NCBI GenBank assembly: GCA_027073795.1
Contig: JALTEW010000088.1
Location: forward strand, 1-10,885
Direction of reading: 5' to 3'
Length of the DNA: 10,885 nt
Source of the DNA: a bacterium
GTDB lineage: Bacteria; Desulfobacterota; S145-22
The notes below the pieces were generated by a model, which was not told the origin of the DNA, did not search any database, and worked only from the letters and a program-made list of their open reading frames with translations. This document shows positions 6,428 to 10,885 of this stretch, piece by piece. A program made the position numbers and the translations under genes. Within the stretch, counting starts at the first letter, position 1, and each line of letters begins with the position of its first letter.

Positions 6428-6456
6428 TTGACAAAGAAATGAAATTTGGGTAAGAA
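6428..6456 (+). promoter_or_regulatory. candidate promoter for the V-type ATPase operon
   Basis: A perfect TTGACA (6428-6433) is followed after 17 bases by TAAGAA (6451-6456), a poor -10 box. It lies in the 279-base gap (6351-6629) ahead of the first ATPase gene, where an operon promoter is expected. The rest of the gap has no credible coding frame. TAAGAAC at 6451-6457 is the inverse of GTTCTTA at 6381-6387. Confidence 0.35.
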
Positions 6457-6629
6457 CATCCATCTAATGGGTGTTGCATGAACAGGTGTTAAGATAGGTT
6501 TCTTAGAGTTGAGTAATGTCAGGGGCTGTGGGAAATGAGATTTTTGTTTAAGTTTGTTATTTATCCGGCCGATAGGTTGGATGGAAATGTGGAAAGATTA
6601 ACCTATAAATTGGTGAAAGGGAATGTCTC

Positions 6630-6935
6630 ATGACACTTTCAAGCATAGATATCGTACGACAAGCTGAAGAAGAGGCGAGGCAGATTGTAGAAAATGCCGA
6701 GAAAGCGGCAAGGGCCATGGTGGAGGAAGCTGAGGCGAAGGGCTTGGAATTAATGTCTCATGCGGAAAGTGAGATGGATCAGTTCAGTAAGGAAAAACTA
6801 AAACAGGCTGAGAAAAATGCAAAAAAGGAGATGGCGCGTATAGAAAAGGATAAGGCCAAAGTGATTTCAGGATTAAACAGCTTGGGGGAAAAAAACATTA
6901 AAGATGCCAAGGCATTAATTCTTTCAAAAATCTGA
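6630..6935 (+). CDS. ntpF: V/A-type ATPase peripheral stalk subunit G/H (NtpF-like)
   Basis: This 101-residue protein is almost entirely charged and Ala-rich, with no hydrophobic segment, and reads as one long coiled coil from about residue 8 to 85. Repeats such as QAEEEARQIVENAEKAARA show small residues at 10 to 12 residue intervals, as in the right-handed coiled coils of rotary ATPase stalks. In V/A-type enzymes this subunit pairs with subunit E to form the peripheral stalk that joins the catalytic head to subunit I. The identification depends on its length, composition and place directly before subunit I, which matches ntpF in the Enterococcus operon. ATG 6630 follows AAAGGGAA. Sequence similarity in such coiled coils is weak, so the family call leans on context. 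Confidence 0.82.
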   Translation: MTLSSIDIVRQAEEEARQIVENAEKAARAMVEEAEAKGLELMSHAESEMDQFSKEKLKQAEKNAKKEMARIEKDKAKVISGLNSLGEKNIKDAKALILSKI

Positions 6936-6949
6936 AGGGATCAATTGGA

Positions 6950-8932
6950 ATGGGTATTGAGGCGGTAAAGAAAGTAAGGATTATCGGGCATCAGTCTGTC
7001 GAGCGGAATCTCATTGATTACCTCCAATCCCTCGATGCAGTGCACATTACCCGTGTTTCGGAAGAATGCAGCCGGGGGCTGGAGCCGACAGGAGCCGATA
7101 AGAAACTGGAAGAAAAGCTACAGCGTCTTCGCCTCGCTCTCCAATTCTTGGCGTCCTATGAAGAGACATCAAAAGGTTTTGCTGCCTTTTTAGGAAATCG
7201 AATTATTATTTCACTTGGGGACTTTGAAAATTTTAATAAGGAGGCGGAAGTAGACAGGATTGTTAACCAATCTCTTTCTTTGGAGCAAGAGATTCGCCAG
7301 ACTGAGGTATCCCTTTCGAACCTTGAGAGCGAAATTGCTTTTTTACAACCGTGGGTGCAGCTTGACGAGGTTCCCGAAACACTTGATAGGTTTTATCGCG
7401 TAAAAGTGGTTACCGGCACCCTGCCTTTAGAAGGGTTAGAGATAGTTTTACAGCAGATCGATTCTGCCATACCTCTTTCACATATTGAAGTGCTTTATAA
7501 AACGAAGCGCCAAGCCTATCTGTGCACCATTTTCCATAAAAGTGCAGAAGAGCCGCTTTTTGAGATTCTTCAGAAAAGTGGCTTTGAGCCGGTTAAACTT
7601 GAAGGGGTGCGATCCCCTTCACGGCAAATTGAAGAAAAACGTGCCCAGATAGAAAAACTTAATGTGAGATTATCCGAGCTTCACAAAACTGGACGGAGTT
7701 TGAGCGAGAATTTGCAAGATCTTCGGGTCATGTATGATGTGTGGGATGAAGCATTGAAAAAATCAAGGGTCCGCCAGAAGTTCGGGACAACGGAGCGCAC
7801 TGTTTTAATTGAAGGATGGGTTCCCGGAAGAATTATCAAGAAGATTCAGCGGGAGATGGATAGTGAATTAGGGATGATCAGCCTTGATGAGATAGAACCC
7901 GAAGAAGGGGAATCACCGCCTATCTTGCTAAAGAACAAGCCTTTTATTCGTCCCTTTGAATTGATTACGGAGCTTTACGGGATGCCGCATGCGAGGGAAT
8001 TTGACCCTACTCCCTTTCTTGCTCCGTTTTTTGCGGTGTTTTTTGGGCTCTGTTTGACGGATGCCGGCTATGGTCTTATCCTTCTGGTGCTCAGTATCTG
8101 GATGGTAAAAAAATATGGCGTCATGCTAAAGGGCTCAAAGCTCATTTGGCTTTTGATGATTGGCGGCTTATTTACCATTTTAATGGGAGGAATCACGGGA
8201 GGTTGGTTTGGGGACATGGTAGATCGGTTACCTTCATCCCTTGCTGGCATTAAGAATATCAAGAATGCCATCATGCTTTTTGACCCCATGAAACAGTCAA
8301 TGATATTTTTTGCCATTGCCATTGTCCTTGGCTTTATCCAGATTTGTTTTGGTCTCGGGATAAAGGTTGTCCGGGATTGTCTGAACGGGCGGTTATTGGA
8401 CGCCCTTTTTGATCCATTTGCCTGGCTTGTCTTGTTAAATGCGGCTGTTCTTTACGGATTGGGCAGTAAGGGTATTTTATCCCCTGCTTTTGGAGCGCTT
8501 GGGAAGTGGTTTTTGATAGGTGCTGCGATGGCGATTATTCTATTCTCCGACAGGGAGAAAAAAAACCCGATTCTTCGGGTTATAAGTGGGGTCTATACCT
8601 TATATGGTGTGACATCCTATCTTGGGGATGTCCTGTCATATCTAAGGCTTTTGGCCTTGGGCCTTGCGACGGGGGTTATTGCGGTCGTTGTAAACATCAT
8701 CGCGTTTATGGTGGGTGGTATTCCTTATGTTGGATGGTTAGGCGCCGTCATTATCCTTGTGGGGGGGCATGCCTTTAATATCGCGATCAATGCCCTGGGT
8801 GCTTTTGTTCATACAACCCGTCTCCAATACGTAGAGTTTTTCCCAAAGTTTTTTGAAGGGGGCGGGGTTGCTTTTCAACCACTCAGAAGAGAAGGGAAAT
8901 ATACATTGGTGATTGGGCAGGAAAGGGGATAG
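6950..8932 (+). CDS. ntpI: V/A-type ATPase subunit I (membrane subunit a)
   Basis: This 660-residue subunit forms the stator half of the ion channel and holds the peripheral stalks. Residues 1 to about 340 are soluble, with coiled-coil stretches near 95-120 and 225-260, as in the cytoplasmic arm of the a subunit. The rest has seven or eight hydrophobic segments, beginning after FDPTP at 351-355 with FFAVFFGLCLTDAGYG. The key channel arginine is R566 in LSYLRLLALGLA, which faces the ion-carrying Glu of the c ring. A second family motif, HTTRLQYVEFF, lies near the C-terminus. The length is normal for bacterial NtpI. The gene starts 14 bases after the previous stop, and its AAGGGA ribosome site touches that stop codon. 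Confidence 0.96.
   Translation: MGIEAVKKVRIIGHQSVERNLIDYLQSLDAVHITRVSEECSRGLEPTGADKKLEEKLQRLRLALQFLASYEETSKGFAAFLGNRIIISLGDFENFNKEAEVDRIVNQSLSLEQEIRQTEVSLSNLESEIAFLQPWVQLDEVPETLDRFYRVKVVTGTLPLEGLEIVLQQIDSAIPLSHIEVLYKTKRQAYLCTIFHKSAEEPLFEILQKSGFEPVKLEGVRSPSRQIEEKRAQIEKLNVRLSELHKTGRSLSENLQDLRVMYDVWDEALKKSRVRQKFGTTERTVLIEGWVPGRIIKKIQREMDSELGMISLDEIEPEEGESPPILLKNKPFIRPFELITELYGMPHAREFDPTPFLAPFFAVFFGLCLTDAGYGLILLVLSIWMVKKYGVMLKGSKLIWLLMIGGLFTILMGGITGGWFGDMVDRLPSSLAGIKNIKNAIMLFDPMKQSMIFFAIAIVLGFIQICFGLGIKVVRDCLNGRLLDALFDPFAWLVLLNAAVLYGLGSKGILSPAFGALGKWFLIGAAMAIILFSDREKKNPILRVISGVYTLYGVTSYLGDVLSYLRLLALGLATGVIAVVVNIIAFMVGGIPYVGWLGAVIILVGGHAFNIAINALGAFVHTTRLQYVEFFPKFFEGGGVAFQPLRREGKYTLVIGQERG
8558..8581 (-). 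terminator. terminator-like hairpin on the antisense strand inside ntpI
   Basis: Read on the - strand, AACCCGA (8575-8581), a 4-base loop AGAA and TCGGGTT (8564-8570) form a 7-base-pair stem. Its last two T residues start a run of eight T (8558-8565). This has the form of an intrinsic terminator opposite to the gene. It lies in coding sequence, so it may be chance, or it may end antisense transcripts. Confidence 0.3.
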
Positions 8933-8968
8933 ATAAATGATAAAAGAAATGCTGAAAGGAGGAAAGGA

Positions 8969-9457
8969 ATGGAATTTTTAGGGAGTTTTTCTTATGCGGT
9001 TCCTTTGGCAGGTGCTGCGATGGCGGTGTTTCTCGCGGGATTCGGGTCGAGCATCGGGGTAGGAATTGCAGGACAGGCCGCCGGGGGTGTTTTGAGCGAA
9101 GACCCTGAAAAATTTGGCGCGCTCCTGATACTGGTTGCCTTGCCAGGAACCCAGGGAATATATGGTTTCCTCGGGGGGTTTCTGGTTATTAACAAATTGG
9201 GCCTTTTAGGTGGGAATCCAGTGCATCTCACAATGCTTCAGGCATGGCAAGTCTTTTTTGCCGCATTGCCTGTGGGATTTGCCGGATGGATTTCGGGAAT
9301 CCATCAGGGAAAGGTCTGTGCGGCTGGGGTGGCCATGACAGCGAAAAGGCCAGAGGCAATGATGAAAGGGGTTATTTATGGTGCGATGGTAGAGACATAT
9401 GCGATTCTTGGCCTCTTAGCAACCATCCTCTTGCTGAACGGAATTAAGCTGTCATAA
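8969..9457 (+). CDS. ntpK: V/A-type ATPase proteolipid subunit K (c ring, Na+-type)
   Basis: This 162-residue membrane protein has four hydrophobic helices arising from a duplicated two-helix hairpin and forms the rotor ring. The first hairpin carries GFGSSIGVG at 24-32 and LPGTQGIYG at 58-66; the second carries GIHQGKVCAAG at 110-120 and MVETYAILG at 140-148. Glu142 is the single ion-carrying carboxylate, and Gln62 stands at the matching place in the first hairpin. L58, T61, Q62, Q113 and E142 correspond to the Na+ ligands L61, T64, Q65, Q110 and E139 of Enterococcus hirae NtpK, so Na+ coupling is predicted. ATG 8969 follows a strong AAAGGAGG at 8955-8962, fitting the need for many copies per enzyme. 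Confidence 0.96.
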   Translation: MEFLGSFSYAVPLAGAAMAVFLAGFGSSIGVGIAGQAAGGVLSEDPEKFGALLILVALPGTQGIYGFLGGFLVINKLGLLGGNPVHLTMLQAWQVFFAALPVGFAGWISGIHQGKVCAAGVAMTAKRPEAMMKGVIYGAMVETYAILGLLATILLLNGIKLS

Positions 9458-9485
9458 AAAAGGGTTACGGTGAAGGAGCTCATTC

Positions 9486-10091
9486 ATGCCGCTTGAGAAA
9501 ATCACGGAAAGGATTTTGGAGGATGCCAGCGAATCAGCCGCTAAAATCCAGGAAAAAGGTAAAGATGATGCGGAAAAAATAATGGCTCATTATGAAAAAA
9601 GGGTGAAGGATTATAAAGAAAAAGCCATGAAAGAAGCGCAGGTCCAAGCCAAAGAAAAACAATCGCAGATGATAAGCACGGCAAAGCGATTGGCAAGAAA
9701 TGATATTCTGGCGCATAAGCAAGAGTGGATCGATCGCGTTTTTGAAGAGGTAAAAACCGATATACTCGAAATGCCTGAACCTGATTATATTTCCTTTTTA
9801 GCCAACCTTGTAAAAAAATCCAATCCGGAGGGAAGTGAGGAGATTGGGCTTTCCCATAAGGATAGGGTGCTTTGGGATAAATTAAGCAGCAAACTTAGCG
9901 AAGATTTCCCAGGACATCATTTCAAGCTTATGGAATCCCCCTTTCCGATGGAGGCAGGGGTTTTTATAAAAAGGGGTCAGACATTTCTGAATGCATCGCT
10001 CGATGCTATTCTGGGGGAGTTGCGCGAGAAGGAAGGAAAGGAAGTTGCACAACATCTGTTCCCAGAGGAAGGGCGTGGGAATGGAGTTTAG
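9486..10091 (+). CDS. ntpE: V/A-type ATPase peripheral stalk subunit E
   Basis: This 201-residue protein has the usual two-part form of subunit E. Residues 1 to about 90 are a highly charged helix rich in Lys, Glu and Ala, starting PLEKITERILEDA. Residues from about 95 onward form a mixed globular domain that contacts the catalytic head. The segment FPMEAGVFIKRG near 155-166 and the final ASLDAILGELREKEGKEVAQHLF fit the typical E-subunit C-terminus, where a glycine-rich strand precedes a helix ending in xxLF. With the G/H subunit it makes the peripheral stalk. ATG 9486 follows AAGGAG with good spacing. Its end overlaps the start of subunit C by 11 bases, showing tight coupling. Confidence 0.93.
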   Translation: MPLEKITERILEDASESAAKIQEKGKDDAEKIMAHYEKRVKDYKEKAMKEAQVQAKEKQSQMISTAKRLARNDILAHKQEWIDRVFEEVKTDILEMPEPDYISFLANLVKKSNPEGSEEIGLSHKDRVLWDKLSSKLSEDFPGHHFKLMESPFPMEAGVFIKRGQTFLNASLDAILGELREKEGKEVAQHLFPEEGRGNGV

Positions 10092-10885
10092 GGGAAATCC
10101 GGATTACGCCTATGCTGTGGGAGTAATCCGGGTAAAAGAAAAAGAATTGTTAAACAGAGAACGGTTTAACAGGTTAGTGGAAGCAAAGGATGTTTACGAT
10201 CTTTTACGGCTTCTCTCCGACACCCCTTACGGGGAGATTTCTCACGAAGATTCACATCCCGAATCTGTTCTGCAAGATAGTCTGAAGGGGGAATTATTAA
10301 AGAGCCTTTCCCTTTTTTCGGAGTTGTGCAGCGACGAGTCTGTCCGGGAAATAGTTTTTTTGAGATATGATTTCCATAATCTAAAGGTTATTTTTAAAGA
10401 AAAGGTATCCGAGGGGAGGTATGAAACCGCAAGGTTTTTGGACGGGATCTACCCATTCAATATCTTGAAATTGGCTATTGAGGAAAATGCCTGGTGGGAT
10501 ATCCGCCCTGATCTGAGAGAGGTGTTTCGAGAATGCAGAAAGAGGATTGAAAAAGATCCCCGCCCTCATTATATTGACAACGTTCTCGACCGGGCCATGT
10601 ATGAGACAGTTCTTACTAAATTCGATGGTGTAATCCCCTTTATCAGGGAATGGATTGTTTCGGAAATTGACCTGACAAATATCGGGGCATTTTTTAGGTG
10701 TCGATATGCTGACCGTTCCAGGGCCTACCTTTTAGATGCCTTGATCAGCGGGGGATACCTTGACATCCCGTTCTTCCAGAAGATCTGGGATGAACCTCTT
10801 GAAGCCCTTCCTGCAAAATTTCAACATACACCCTATCGCAGGATTGTGGAAAAGGGTGTGGAGGTATTTCAGAAAGATTCATTTG
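10081..10885 (+). CDS. ntpC: V/A-type ATPase subunit C (d subunit), 3' end outside window
   Basis: The frame is open from ATG 10081 to the window end without a stop, giving 268 complete codons of an expected 330 to 360. Subunit C sits between the central stalk and the c ring as a socket. Family marks include the YDFHNLK segment with D97, H99, N100 and K102, the IDNVLDRAMYE helix, and the EIDLTNIGAFFRCR segment with D197, N200 and R206. These repeat at the spacing seen in the three-fold helical repeats of this family. The start overlaps subunit E by 11 bases and is preceded by AGAGGAAGGG at 10064-10073. Gene order after K and E supports the call. Truncation is from the window edge only. Confidence 0.93.
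   Translation, partial: MEFRGNPDYAYAVGVIRVKEKELLNRERFNRLVEAKDVYDLLRLLSDTPYGEISHEDSHPESVLQDSLKGELLKSLSLFSELCSDESVREIVFLRYDFHNLKVIFKEKVSEGRYETARFLDGIYPFNILKLAIEENAWWDIRPDLREVFRECRKRIEKDPRPHYIDNVLDRAMYETVLTKFDGVIPFIREWIVSEIDLTNIGAFFRCRYADRSRAYLLDALISGGYLDIPFFQKIWDEPLEALPAKFQHTPYRRIVEKGVEVFQKDSF

Noticed and set aside
8937..8981. 14-codon open frame starting at ATG 8937 between ntpI and ntpK
   Set aside because: It contains the ribosome binding site of ntpK and overlaps its start. It has no ribosome site of its own and is most likely chance.

Overview
This looks like a chromosomal segment from an anaerobic bacterium. The two gene blocks are acyl-CoA catabolism and a bacterial V/A-type ATPase. 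That pairing, with base composition that looks balanced to slightly AT-rich by eye, would fit a syntrophic or sulfate-reducing lineage such as the Desulfobacterota, but nothing here fixes the taxon. All complete protein genes lie on the + strand. I see no insertion sequence, integrase, CRISPR array or phage gene.

Layout. (1) Positions 1-60 hold the 5' part of a tRNA-Arg with anticodon ACG on the - strand, cut by the window edge, with a candidate promoter at 73-101. (2) Positions 61-391 are a non-coding divergent region. It holds a consensus -35 box, a small hairpin and a 7-base tandem repeat just before the first gene. (3) Positions 392-6350 carry four acyl-CoA genes: an AMP-forming acyl-CoA ligase, a biotin-dependent carboxylase carboxyltransferase subunit, an acyl-CoA dehydrogenase, and a class III CoA-transferase-fold protein. 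The last has the catalytic residues of alpha-methylacyl-CoA racemase and overlaps the dehydrogenase by 4 bases. (4) Positions 6351-6629 are a non-coding gap with a possible promoter. (5) Positions 6630 to the window end carry the start of a V/A-type ATPase operon: peripheral stalk subunit G/H, membrane subunit I (a), proteolipid K (c), stalk subunit E, and subunit C (d), which is cut by the window end. This is the order of Enterococcus ntpF-I-K-E-C. The genes for F/G, A, B and D would be expected just downstream.

How the genes may work together. The ligase would activate an organic acid to its CoA thioester, the racemase-like protein would set the stereochemistry of an alpha-methyl branch, and the dehydrogenase would introduce a double bond. 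The carboxyltransferase would add or remove a carboxyl group with biotin partners encoded elsewhere. This suggests catabolism of a methyl-branched and possibly dicarboxylic acid; the true substrate is not visible. The K subunit keeps the full set of Na+-binding residues known from Enterococcus hirae NtpK, so the rotary ATPase is predicted to use Na+.

The most notable points are the racemase active site in a CaiB-like protein, an Ile at the substrate-specificity position of the carboxyltransferase, the Na+ site of the proteolipid, and several unexplained inverted repeats. No wholly new system is evident.
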